A DNA stretch of 64,000 nucleotides from Avena insularis. Lineage: Eukaryota; Streptophyta; Magnoliopsida; Poales; Poaceae. The notes under the pieces were generated by a model. That model was not told the DNA's origin. It saw only the letters and a program-made list of their open reading frames with translations, and did no database searches. Location of the stretch: positions 330,560,305 through 330,624,304 of the forward strand of contig CM042689.1 of assembly GCA_023614405.1 (NCBI GenBank), read 5' to 3'. The first letter of the stretch is position 1. Each line of letters begins with the position of its first letter. This document shows positions 31,184 to 42,696 of this stretch, piece by piece. A program made the position numbers and the translations under genes.

Positions 31184-31390
31184 TTTAGCACCGGTTCTTC
31201 TATGAACCGGTGTTAAAGGGGGTGCCCGTACCAGCGTGGTCTATAGAGCAAAAAGGAGCACCCCCCTTTAACACCGGTTCAAGCCACGAAAACACCGATT
31301 CAAGCCACGAACCGGTGTTAAAGCCCCTGCACCAGTGGCCCGCGCAGCCCCCCCTTTAACACCGGTTCGTGGCTTGAACCGGTGTTAAAC
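31184..31390. repeat. CACTA 5' subterminal hairpin array
   Basis: Inverted AACACCGGTT/AACCGGTGTT units at 31184-31216, 31266-31323 and 31351-31390, some with short loops such as 'cgtggcttg'. Such arrays bind the element's own protein in En/Spm-type transposons. A run of 12 G follows. Confidence 0.8.
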
Positions 31391-31402
31391 GGGGGGGGGG
31401 GG

Positions 31403-31410
31403 ATATATAA
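31403..31410 (+). promoter_or_regulatory. Probable TATA box of the CACTA transposase gene
   Basis: ATATATAA lies directly after the subterminal array and before a C/T-rich leader. The coding exon begins at 31673 after an acceptor-like ...attaatgcag, which suggests a short first exon and an intron. Confidence 0.5.
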
Positions 31411-31672
31411 CACACCGCAGCCCACACCCCTCTCTTCCATTTTTTCACTCTCTCATTTTGGAGCCTAGCAAGAGGGTGAGAGGTGTGCTAGTTTGTGTTT
31501 TTTCCTATGCACAAGAGGTGTTCGGTGAAATGCCCGAGAGCTCGAAATAAGTTTTCTCGTTGCTCTTTCCTTCTCGGTCGAGATCGACAACTTTATCCTT
31601 TCATGTATCATTGATGTACTATATAAATGGTCATCTCCCTATTAATTTTTGATATACTATATATTAATGCAG

Positions 31673-32553
31673 ATGAACCGGCAATGGATGTACGGTGACC
31701 GACACACTTCTGAGTACATTACGGGCCTCCAAAATTTCATCGTTGTGGCTAATGCAAACCATGGTCACAATGGTTTTATGTGCTGTCAGTGTGTTCACTG
31801 TCAGAACAAGAAGACTACTCAAATACCAGAACCATTCACGCCCACCTGCTTTGATCCAGTTTCATGCCCAGCTATAATTGTTGTACCAAGCACGAAGAAA
31901 AAGGGGTTATGATGGAAGACAATGAAGAAGAAGAGTATGATGACAACTATCATAATATGTATCATGAATATGATGATACTGCAACGGGGGTAGATAATGA
32001 AGATCAAGAGGCAGCAGATGGGCCCGCTGATGACGATCTTGGTCGGGCCATTACTGATGCAAAGGAAGAATGTGAAACTGAAAAGGAGAAGGAGAAGCTG
32101 GAGCAGATGTTAAAGGATCACAAAACATTGTTGTACCCAACTTGCGAAGATGGCCACAAAAAGCTAGGTATCACACTGGATTTGCTGCAATGGAAGGTAG
32201 AGAACAGTGTGACTGACAGCGCATTTTCAAAGTTGTTGGTAAAAATGAAGAATCTGCTTCCAAGAAATAATGAGTTGTCCGACAGTACATACCAAGCAAA
32301 AAAGGTTGTCTGCCCTCTAGGATTAGACGTGCAGAAGATACATGCCTGCATCCTCTACCGCGGTGATAAGTACGAGAATTTGGATGCATGCTCGGTATGC
32401 ACTGCACTGCGGTATAAGATTAGACAAGACGATCCTGGCGATGTTGAGGGCGAGGCCCCTAGGAAGAAGGTTCCTACCAAGGTTATGTGGTATGCTCCTA
32501 TAATACCACGGTTAAAACGTCTCTTCAGAAATAAAGAGCATGCCAAGTTGTTG
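31673..32553 (+). pseudogene. CACTA transposase, N-terminal part (broken)
   Basis: From ATG 31673 the frame shows a transposase-associated domain: Trp-Met-Tyr near the start, then Tyr-Ile-Thr-Gly-Leu-Gln-Asn-Phe and the Cys...Cys-Val-His-Cys pattern. A shift and a TGA around 31855 break it. The next frame (from 31864) has the acidic linker and the start of the transposase domain, with Lys-Leu-Gly-Ile-Thr-Leu, Cys-Pro-Leu-Gly-Leu, His-Ala-Cys, Tyr-Arg-Gly, a Cys-x2-Cys and Pro-Arg-Leu-Lys-Arg-Leu-Phe. It meets the solo LTR at 32553 and resumes at 36580. The catalytic core that should follow is absent from the element. Confidence 0.85.
32549..32553. repeat. Target-site duplication tgttg (left copy)
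   Basis: tgttg at 32549-32553 and at 36575-36579. Removing the LTR and one copy rejoins the transposase frame. Confidence 0.92.
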
Positions 32554-34070
32554 TGTCAACACCCAGATTTTTAATCCCAGATGCCTGTTATACCATACAT
32601 CGCAATCCCAGGATTACCATTTTTGCGAGACATAACAGAATTAGATACCACAGTACATCATCCATTACAAACCATGCATAAGGTCTTACAAAAATAAGGA
32701 TCTCATGATCCAGTTCTTAATACAACTTTGGCAGCGGAAATACGTAATAATAAAGGTAGTGTAGGCGAAGCTCCATCTTCGGGGTCACATGCAATGCTGG
32801 CGATGGGAGATGATCCTAGTTGTCGTAACCTTCCTAGGCTCCATCATCCTGGTACTCTTCTTCATAGTCTGGCCACGGGAATAGCCAGGGACAAAGCCAT
32901 GAGTACTCTTTAAGTACTCGCAAACTAATACCAACAAGTGAAGGGGGTTTTGTAATAGGACACTAAGCTCGAGGGTTGTTTTGCAAAAAGCCAGATTTAC
33001 CTCCACTAAGTTCAGAAGCAAGAAAAGCTAGTTGAATTTTATAACACCTAAGTGGGAACTTGTATCTCATGTCACAACTTTGTTGAGGTCAAGTCAAAAT
33101 CTCAATACATTTCATAAGTCATTTTGAAAACATCTGACGGGGGAACAGTACGGCCACTCCAACTGTCCATAACCGCGGACGCGGCTATTCGAATAGTTTG
33201 ACACTCTGTAGAGATTGTACACTTTCACCACAACATTCGATACATCCGTCAGGAACAAATCCTGAATTCACCATACTCAGTATGCGGATAATCAAACCTA
33301 ACCTTTCAATTACACGCCCTAGTATAAGCACCTCTCCTGTGAGTTTGGCCTCCCAACCATAACCAACTGTCATCTTGGGTACTGCACAGGTGGACCATCT
33401 TCATAAGGTAGCCTCAGCTCAGACCTTGGCCGTGAGGGAACCCATACTAAGGTATATAACTTTCCAGTCAAGCCCTACCCAATTTTCGGGTATTGTGGTT
33501 GTACGGTAAAATTGGAATGGTATCGCATCCAGGCAACCATCAGTTTTATAAAGGGCTAAGGCTCATGCCTCAACATTTTCATTATCAAAATCATCTGGTG
33601 TTCGGAAACACATGTCAAAACATTTCAGTAGAATGATCCATCATTCCAAGGTTTTCATAACCATTTTCCACCAAGTATTCCCATCTAAAGTTGATCAATT
33701 TTTATGCTTAGCACTAGCATCTACAATTGAGGGTGAGTACTAATGAGGGATGGTAAACAAGTGGAGTTTTACTAAGTTCAATCTCATGCCTTAGGATGAC
33801 ATTAAGATTATCTAGCTTAGGCCAAATTTAATGCTCTTTATGCAACCTTCAATTATCTTTCTAGTATCTACAATTTACTTAAGTAAACTCTAAGAGAAAA
33901 CTTTGATAAAAAAATAAAGTAGAAAGCTTGCAAGTAAAACTAGGAGGGGGTATCATGTGGGTATGATCACATATGCTTAAGGCATATAGTTGGCATGGTA
34001 ACAAGCAAGTATTAGCTTGCATAGGTCAACTTGATTAGTAAGGCTTGCATTAGTATCAATATAAGCTTGC

Positions 34071-34157
34071 CTTGTGCAAAGCAGTGGTTGAAGTTCTCCT
34101 CGGCTTCTTCTTCGTAGTATCCTCCTTCCTCCTCGTATCCTTGGTCGGTACTAGCGT
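34071..34157 (-). other. Conserved 87-nt exon-like block (solo LTR)
   Basis: Same length and boundaries as the other copies. One Ser codon is changed to Phe. Upstream donor CCCCG|GTATGC at 35059/35058, so the intron is ~901 bp. The downstream acceptor GGCCAG|ACTATGAAG is at 32869/32868. Confidence 0.5.
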
Positions 34158-35295
34158 CTATGAATAAATACGAGATACACAATCACCAAACAATAATTAA
34201 CTACTTTTAATCATCACACAAAGGGGTTCTATAGATGATCTAGCATCATCACTAACATTACAAGATTAAAGAAATTGTCTTATTTATTTTATTTTTAGAA
34301 AAGTAATTTCTACTCATTGAAAAACTACTTAAGATTTAATATTCTCCAACTCAAACATGGGATCATGTTCACACATGTCATCACCACATATTTCAGTACA
34401 TGGGAATGTGATTTAAAGTGGTGTCACAATTTAATAAGGTTTAACCTTTTTATTTTAAATCATTAAAGTGGCTATAAGTGCCTATGTGGCATTCTTTTAT
34501 TACTTGAACATTATTTATGTAAGTAAACCCATATATTTTTATATATTCTGAAAGGTATGATTAAATATGATTTTTGAGAGTTGGAATCAACTCAAAAGCT
34601 ATTACGGTTTAAATTTGAAAAATGTTTGAATGCAGAAAAGCTTCTGCCTTGTTATTTTTACCAAGGTTGATCTATAGATCCAAATGATTTGAATCCAATG
34701 AGCTTGGATTCAGCATTTCAATATCTTTCTAACAAAATTGGTTTCATGAAATTTGGTTCACTGAATCGAGCTGGATTGATTTTTGAAACTGGGTACAGAA
34801 CTAAGTTTGAATATAAATAGAAAAAGCTAAATTCAAACGAGTGGGTTGCGCGGAAAAGGTAAATGGACCGGCCCAGTGTCATTCCATGACGGGCGCCAGC
34901 GGGGTCTACTGGTCGTGGCTCATAAAGCGAAGCGTTGCAGGCGATGTGGTGCGTTGGATTAGAATGAAGATCGATGGCTGAGGGTCGTCATCGACGATGA
35001 ACAAGTCACCGGCAAGCTCGAACCCTAGCGACTCAGTGGGGGTGCATAGGGGGCATACCGGGGCTCTAGTGACGATGGCTAGGCGGGCAAACGATGAAGT
35101 TGACGACGGCGAACTCAGGGGTGGTCGCGGCAGCTCTGGGGGTGGGCGAAATCAACGGCTCTCTTCTTCTCCAGAGGCGGCCTGCTCCGGTGCAATTCCG
35201 GCGAGCTGCTGCTCCTCGTGCTCCGGCTAAGGGGTGGAATGATCAGTGAGATAAGGGGAGTGAGATGGTGTGAAGAAATCTAGTGGGGGTCGTCT

Positions 35296-35305
35296 CCTTT
35301 TATAG
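35296..35305 (-). promoter_or_regulatory. TATA box of solo LTR
   Basis: Minus-strand CTATAAAAGG at the position homologous to the TATA boxes of the other LTR copies. Confidence 0.7.
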
Positions 35306-36574
35306 GCTCGACGGCGAGACCGAGAGGGATGGGCAGGCGATGGTGGCGACACGGCTACGGGCGGCTAGAGGCATGGCCGAGATAGGCGATCAACAGGCGG
35401 TCTCCTGGCGATGCTCTAGAGCTTAAATGCGCGTGTAGGGACGGTGGCAATTGGTCGGGAACGTGCGATGCTCTGCGAGGCAGAGGCGGTGAACTCTGCG
35501 GCAAGCGGTGGCTACGGGGTACGGGCGGTGAAACGAACATGTCTGGTGGTCTCCTGGGACGGTGGGGTGCACGCTGGCGAGCGGCAAGGGATCGAGGTGG
35601 TCGGTTTGAGTGGGAACGGCGCGTGCACTGGGGTGCGCGTCGGCATGGTCGACACGGCACGGGCGTGGTGTTCCTGGCGGTTCTGGTCGCTGTCTCCGAG
35701 CTAGGGCTGGTCGAGAGGGGGCAGTGAGGCATGGGCTACCTCCCAGACAAGGTTGGCACAGCTAGTTCTTCTCCTAGCTTGTTGTCCACACTAGGGTGAC
35801 ATGGGTGCTCTCGGCCTGCTCACCATTGATGACAATGGCCAACTTACAGTGGTGCTAGAGATTAGTTAAGGTTGCTAGATGATCTACTGAGGCTAGTTGT
35901 AACAAGAGAGGGAACAAGTTAGGCCCAAAACACTATTAAAAACAGTGAATTTGATTTGGTTTAAATTTGCCTGCCAAGTGTTTGATGAAATGGCCGCAAG
36001 AACTTGAGTTTTGAATTTTGAAAATATTTTTGATGGGTGTGCTAGGCATGTGTTGAGGATTCTGTGGATGCTTGGGTTTTGAAAATTGAGCTTGTTTAAG
36101 TGGTGTTTGAAATAGTGGGATCTTCCCATATGAAATAGATTCAATTTTAAACTATCATTTAAACTAAGCATTTAAATGTTTTTGGATGATCACAAAGTGG
36201 GCCTTGGTACCTTGTTATGAGTACTATCAAGGGGTGCAAAGATCCATACATGTTTCTGTTAAGTTCTGAAAGTTAGGGATAGCCAAAGTAGGCATGGGAG
36301 TTAATTTGGCCAAAGTGACCATTCACTTAATTTGTTTGTTTTGACTTGTTTGTCTTTGGGAAAAGTTTGGGGATTATTTAGATGATATTTATTTCACCTA
36401 AGAATCATTTTACAAGTAAAGAAACACAGAACCATGGCAATTCAAAAGAATCCAACTTTTAATACATACACATATGAATGCTTTCATATTTTTAATTGGG
36501 AAAGTTTTTGTTAACCCTAAATTTGATGATTAGAGTTTGATGATATAAGTTTAATATTTTTGGGATGTTACATG

Positions 36575-36579
36575 TTGCG
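36575..36579. repeat. Target-site duplication tgttg (right copy)
   Basis: Partner of 32549-32553. Confidence 0.92.
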
Positions 36580-36736
36580 ATGGCACATGGAAGACCGTAA
36601 GAAAGACGCGATGTTGAGACACCCCACTGATGGGTCACAGTGGAGAAAAGTCGAGCGAGAGTATCCGGACTTCGCACGTGACACAAGGAACTTAAGGTTT
36701 GGTCTAAGTATAGCTGGCATGAATCCACCAAAATGA
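36580..36736 (+). pseudogene. CACTA transposase, continuation after the solo LTR
   Basis: Frame resumes with Arg-Trp-His, then Met-Leu-Arg-His-Pro-Thr-Asp-Gly-Ser-Gln-Trp and Leu-Arg-Phe-Gly-Leu-Ser, the usual continuation of CACTA transposases. It ends at a TGA near 36736, where a complete protein would continue for several hundred residues. The next sequence looks like the 3' end of an En/Spm transcript, so an internal deletion removed the catalytic part before the LTR arrived or independently of it. Confidence 0.8.
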
Positions 36737-37009
36737 ACGTTGTATATATGCTTGAACGTGTTTGTCTTGTACTTGATGCTTCAACGTTTACGGAGAATAC
36801 CACACAATGACGATGTTTGTGTATAATAATAGTTGCTTAATTATTCATGTACTCGTATGTACCGACGATGATGTATGTGTATACCTCTCCCGATCGATTC
36901 CCCTCCCCCCTCCCCGTCCCCGCCGCGCCGCAGAAATACGCCTAGAACGAGGCGGCGCCAGAACTCTGCCGTGGCAGAGATTTATGTCTTTTTCCTGCCG
37001 CGACAGAGA

Positions 37010-37160
37010 ACCTTTACGAACCGGTGTTAAAGGTTGGGGCTGAGCGCTGCGGCAGGCCCACGTGCGCCACCCTTTAACAGCGGTTCGTATAAGAACCGCT
37101 GTTAAAGGGGGGGCTCTAACACCGAATTCCCAACACTCTACGAACCGGTGTTAGAGGTTT
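37010..37160. repeat. CACTA 3' subterminal hairpin array
   Basis: Units GAACCGGTGTTAAAG, a hairpin at 37071-37107 around 'gtata', and a variant pair at 37115-37154. They mirror the 5' array. Confidence 0.78.
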
Positions 37161-37174
37161 CGTTTCCACTAGTG

Positions 37175-38256
37175 TAGGGGGACTGTAAGCTTCTTGCCTA
37201 TAGTACTTTGCAAGACGTTATGGTCTTGATCTGTGGACCTCTTTCATAAGAAAGATTGTTACATTAACTTCACCATTAAACTTGAGTCACACTGATGACC
37301 TCCTTTTAAAAAGAATTTGGACATACCGTAGATAACCCAACCGCCAAATCAGCAATTTACGCATTCCCGGTTTCACCACCACAGCAAAGAGATGGAAATT
37401 GAATATTTCAGATAAAAGAGGTAGGAATAAGTACAGGAACGCGATATAGGGATTGAGATGGCCAGCCAGCACATTTTGACATTCGCACAACCTCATTTCT
37501 CATGATTACAGATCACATTTGGTTAACCTACAATGTAAACAGGATACACATTCTTTAGTAGACTGAAAATGGCGACGATAAAATTCAAGTATCTACGTAC
37601 AACCATTATTGTACCATGAATAATTGGTACAATATGGGGAATGACATGCCTTGCCATAACAATAATAGAACAAATTTACCTAATTCTAAGACTTATACAT
37701 ATCAAGATGTCTAGAAAATTAAGCGGGGAACGTATCCCGTGGGAATGTTGCTTCTAGTCCTATCAAGCAGAACAACCCGCCTACTTTGTTGCCGACATTA
37801 TTGTCGACGTCTAGCTGATCTTGCACATGGTCGGCATTTCCTTCGTCTCGCTGATTCGCCCACTTGCCTAATTCGCTGCCAATATTGTCAACGTCTTGCC
37901 AATCTGCCTACTTCGCTGGAACTACATCCACTTGTGCTCCAACGTATGATATACGAATCATCACTTAGATCTGGTCTCTATGCTCGGTCTCTTTGCTCTG
38001 GTCTACAAATAAACCATTACAATAATACACCATTACAGGTTTAACTGCTAGGTCTTATTACTTCTAAACTTATGATCTAACCATAAAGATATTCAGGTGC
38101 ACATTAATATCAGAATTAGAACATGAAATTCAAGACAACCAGGATAATCATACAAACATGTATTATGTACCTTGAACTTGACTGAAGGAATGAGTGAAAC
38201 TTGATCAAGCAATACAACTCTATTCTTGTTAGATGTTAGCTTGAAGTCTTGAGGTT
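37175..38256. other. Unclassified intergenic DNA right of the CACTA element
   Basis: No intact gene or element ends. At 37779-37920 there is a loose ~65-bp internal repeat ('ttgtcgacgtcta' / 'ttgtcaacgtctt' with 'cctacttcgctgg'). Confidence 0.35.
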
Positions 38257-41200
38257 CTATTTGTTCCTTGAGCAGTCAATTTCTGCTCCTCTTTTCTCTA
38301 GTTGGAAGTGCCAGCATCTCAGCAATGACAAAGCAACCTGCATAGGTAAGAACCATAGCCGAATAAGAGGCACTGAACCATAAACTGTACACATAGTGCG
38401 GGATGCTATCACTTTCCATTCAACTCGATGAGAAGCTACCATCTCAAACCACCATCTCAAACCACCAGAACCAATAACCCTAGAAAATAAAGGAAATAAC
38501 AACATGTCACACAGAGAACAAGATCTCACATGATCTACAGAAGTGCCTAAGCTAGGGTCACTACCAGAGCAGCGAATAGCAGAGTACACGACGACCACCA
38601 CCATCCATGCCGCCACTCCCTCCGTCTTACCAATGTGCACACGCAGCCAGCTCTGGATCTTCCATGTGGAATAAATTAATTAGAATTAAAAAATATTATC
38701 CGTATTTTGTTCTTACCACCACAATTGATGTCATCATATAGGTATTCTTCTAAGAAAGAACCAGTGGAGGTTAAACAAACTTGGTACCACAATAGCTTCT
38801 TTCTATCTTCAATGGGATGCTATGAAGATCAATGCATATTACTTGAAGAAAGATCTAACCATCTGTATTTTTGAAAAGAATGACAATGAATGATCTTAGA
38901 ATCAACAAAAGAAAAATGTCAGATTTGTATACCAGTTTGATAGACACCCAACACAGCAAATTAATCCACAAAGCTGGTTAGGTGAATCGCTTGGTGGCGT
39001 ATGAGAATTATAAAACACCTTGGCCCAACGTAGAAAGTAAAAGGGATTCATGTTTAAAAAGGTGCATTACTGCAGACTAAAAAAATGAAACTTCCTCACT
39101 ATATTTGGGCTTGAGGAAAAATATAATATGAAAATAAAGATAAATGGTAGTAAAAAGGAAGGAGAGACAAAGCACATACCTGATAGCATGTATCGAGGCT
39201 GCCGGCCACAAAATATAACCTGCATCCCAGTGTAGAATTCATGTCAAACTGACAGAACATTGATCAGTTTTTAGTGTAGAGAATGCAACATAGAGAGCAT
39301 GATGTTTACTCAAATCTGCTTCTTATATTTGAGTAACTAATAAAGATTAATGCATCTCATGCTATCCTTATGTAGACGGAAAAGACAATCATCCCTTACA
39401 CCATTAGCATGGGAGCCTAGAATTTTACAACTAATATGTTATCAAAGGAAAACATGGGAATGGTCAAAGCGTAAAATTTGTATATATTTAGTTGTAGCTT
39501 AGTAAAGAAGTATCATGGAAAAAACAACCAGAAATCTTAGTGTCATCGAGTATCAGGGAAAAGAACGGCGCTTCAGCTGCCATGGCCTTGAACTTGGGAT
39601 AAGAACACAACTTGGAGACCATCCAAACAGTTGACAACTGCCATTGCCTTGATACCTGGAAGTTATGAAATATAGTTCAAGTAATGCAGAAAGGACACTA
39701 CCAATAACAGCGAAAATGTCATTATATATGGAAGTGTGATGTTGAGTTTCAAGAAAGATTTCAAACATGAATTAAAAAGATCACGACAGTATATATAGAT
39801 AACTAAGAAGAGGAACATTTATAACTTTGCCTATGCATGTTGCCAGAGCATATTACCAGAGAACACATGAATATGCATCCTTTATTTTTGACATCTTCCA
39901 TACCATTAATTGCATCCGAAGATCGAAAACATATTATTAACAATCCACAATATGCACATTGACATGCCTTGGAAAATGCGACATAAAAGAACGACGTGAT
40001 TGAGCATATGGGTGCAGGATTAGGATTTGTTTGGAGCAATGTAAAACTCTCCAAGCAAACCTAAAAATTATGAACACATTGAAAACCCAGGTCACTAAGG
40101 TTAGTGAACAATAGACAAATCTTAGAATCCAGACTGTAAGCTGTCCAATTAAGAACTCCGCTAAAACTCTCCAAGCAAACCTAAAAATTTCAGCAAGCGG
40201 CACAAATTATGAACCAATGGTGCACATGAAAAATGAAGAATTGAAACCTAAAAAATCAAGAATACGCGAGAATACAAATCTTAGAATTCAGACTGTAAGC
40301 TGTCTAATTAAGAACTCCGCTAATTTGAAACTCCAATCTAGTATGATTTATCTAAAGAACTAAAGTACCATATTTTTGAACTGAGTTTGGTAATAGAAAC
40401 AAAGCGTCATCAATAGCCGATAAAATTTCATCACAACTTCAGTTAAGAAAAAAAACATTTATTTCAACAGGTTAAGGTCAATGAGTGAGCATAGCGACAC
40501 AAGATGATACTCTACAAAGTATACAGAGACATGCCTGATGAGCTCATGTGATACTATACATTAGGAGTGACAGTAGGCTGCTATGAGCTGTATCTGATAA
40601 AGTGAAAATGTCCGGACTCTTCCTTTTTCCAATTGAGCACATATATTAAGATTAATAGCATATAAGGAGTATAAACTTTCTATACGATTCATATAAGTAC
40701 GTGTAATGTGTTAAGCAGAAATTCCAAAACTGTTGCATCATCCCCCATGTCCGAAGTTGTGCCGCTTGCTGATAGTTGTTGCTTCATCGGTCATCGAAAA
40801 TCACTTCATTTAAAGACAACACTGACTGATTAAAATCCATGCACACACTACAACCCTAGTGACAGTCTTCTCATCTACCATAGTTGCCTATCAAGAAACA
40901 CACACTTAAGCACATGATCATTAGCAGCAGCAGAGTTGTACATGTAAACAAGAAAATAGATAGCCACCATGTTACCTTGTTGAAGGGAACAATAGACGCT
41001 AGCTCGAATTAGCAGGAACCATAACAAGCACTTCATTGAGATACCCGGTAGGAGTACTGCTTGGTATGAGTAGCATAACTTGACAAACAGGTAAATCGCC
41101 AACTTCATAATCAAACTCTATTGAAGAATTCTCTTTAAGGGATGGAGGCGTTGCTGCCTTATAGATAACAACTCACATCTCTGTACTATGTATTGGAAGA

Positions 41201-41759
41201 TGTCCAGTAGTGAGAGTTATATATCTCTAGTAGTGTTCAGTTGTAAAGAACTCAATGGCAATATTCCTTCGAGGACCTTCCTTTAGGGCTTCTCCGCAAT
41301 GGTAGAATAGATTCTCTGAGAAGACACTGTGGAACAATCTGAATCTCATGAACCAATTTGAACTCCCAAATGAGTACTAACCTTAAGGAACTTCAAAGTG
41401 TTGTTGGTGAGCTAAAAAAAATTATCTAGTGATACTACAATTTAACAGTTGTGTAGCACATAACTGAATTTGGAATACATCCATGTTCGAGATCAAACAA
41501 GCAAGAGACATATTTGAAGTTGTACTCTTAAGTCTTCATCAATGGCTTTTAGATTAGACATTTTTCTGCAACTTAATTCAAATCGGTAGATAGCAAACAA
41601 TTACTTCAAGATGCACATTTTCTTTCAAACAAAAAAACACACTATTTTCTGAAGAATTCATCACTATCATATACTGTATCGTGAGGACCCAAATCGTTGG
41701 TTAATGTGCAAAAGGCCTAGATACTCGTATCCTTAGTAACATGAAAGGTATGCAAAGTG
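38257..41759. other. AT-rich unclassified DNA, with locally duplicated segment
   Basis: No gene is supported. A 127-codon minus frame at 38257-38640 has no recognised domain and unremarkable composition. Around 40040-40330, 'ctccaagcaaacctaaaaat' occurs twice and 'cagactgtaagctgtc..attaagaactccgct' occurs twice, a local duplication of about 100-160 bp spacing. The rest shows nothing recognisable. Confidence 0.35.
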
Positions 41760-42350
41760 CATGTAGAAACTAAAAGTAGTGTAGACGAAGAAGAGGAGGA
41801 GCACTGACCCTGTTGGCTGTTGGAGGCAAAGGCCAGTCACACGGACATACCAAACTGGGTGGCAAAAAAGCATCTATCTCGGCCAGCTTTTGGTCCACCA
41901 TGGCCACCTATACCTGGCGCGACATCCCACAGTGCAACTGATCTCGAGATTTTATTTTTTGCAGTGATCTCTCCAAGCTTCGCGCCATGACCATGGTGAC
42001 AGCCTCCTTCGCGAGCGCCTAGGTGATCAGCTCCCACCTGGCCACCCAGCGAGCGAACGTGAGGATGTCTCTGCTCTTCTCATCCGTCCCCAACCCATCG
42101 GCGCTGTCATTCTAGGACCATAAAAGGGGATCAGGCCATCGCGGAGGCCGCTCCTATTGGTGACATCGCGCCGCGCACGTCGTGACCATCCAAGGTGATG
42201 CCTAAACACACATCTTGCATTCATCCATACTCATCTCCTTCTCCACCAAGCTTAGCCCGCAGTCCTCCTACTTCGTCGTCGCCACGCCGTTCTCAACTCC
42301 CCTCATGCCATCGGCGCCCCTCTTCTGGTGGAGCCTGATGTAGTAAACAC
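41760..42350 (-). pseudogene. GC-rich exon-like segment, possible gene fragment, unidentified
   Basis: Composition changes abruptly from AT-rich to GC-rich. On the minus strand several protein-like stretches occur in different frames (for example Ala-Leu-Ala-Lys-Glu-Ala-Val-Thr-Met-Val-Met-Ala-Arg-Ser after an in-frame TAG). This fits a decayed exon, but I cannot name the gene. An AT-rich interval follows to 42440. Confidence 0.25.
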
Positions 42351-42450
42351 AATAATAGGGTATCAAGATGTTAGGCAGCTATATATATGACAGACATATA
42401 CATCTAGATATGTAAAAAATGCTAATAGGAAATCAACTCGACCTACGACC

Positions 42451-42696
42451 GTGGCAAGTAGAAAAGCAAAACAATTAACTTATCGCGAGCATGGCTTGGT
42501 TTCAGCAAGCATTAAGTTATCAGGAACTTTCATGTACTTGTCAAATTCATCGAACATATGTAAGACCTTGGCAATATCTCAAACACTTGTCGTGCATAAG
42601 AAAGGGAGGGAGGTGCACATAGAGAGAGAGAGAGAGGAAGAGGGATCGCGACCTCTACGTCCAGAGTACCGAAGCATGGAGCTCGAGGATGGCGGC
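42451..42696 (+). other. Leader-like sequence with (GA)n and an ATG cut by the Tat insertion
   Basis: A (GA)n tract at 42620-42640 precedes an ATG at 42677 that opens Met-Glu-Leu-Glu-Asp-Gly-Gly and immediately enters the Tat LTR. It could be the 5' end of a host gene whose remainder lies beyond the window. This is weak: seven codons only. Confidence 0.2.

Larger units (their letters stand above)
32554..36574 (-). mobile_element. Solo LTR (4021 bp) of the chromovirus family B/C
   Basis: On the minus strand it begins TGTAACATCCCAAAAATATT and ends GGTGTTGACA. It is flanked by exact 5-bp duplications and has no internal region. It gives the full LTR length of this family and serves as reference for the truncated element C copies. 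It includes TATA, donor, 87-nt block and third exon-like segment in conserved order. Several GC-rich open frames on both strands (34997-35732) differ between copies and are not taken as genes. Confidence 0.92.
31142..37174 (+). mobile_element. CACTA (En/Spm) DNA transposon, transposase core deleted, carrying a solo LTR
   Basis: Ends are CACTAGTGGAAACGA and its exact inverse at 37160-37174. The flanking trinucleotides taa and tag are a possible 3-bp duplication with one change. Subterminal hairpins of AACACCGGTT type occur at 31184-31390 and 37010-37155. Own sequence is ~2.0 kb once the solo LTR (32554-36574) and one duplication copy are removed. It encodes only the start of a CACTA transposase, whose frame then jumps to 3' untranslated-like sequence. 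It could not move without help from a complete relative. Confidence 0.92.

Noticed and set aside
38257..38640. 127-codon minus-strand frame in intergenic DNA
   Set aside because: No recognised motif, no clear promoter or splice context, and length expected by chance in this much sequence.
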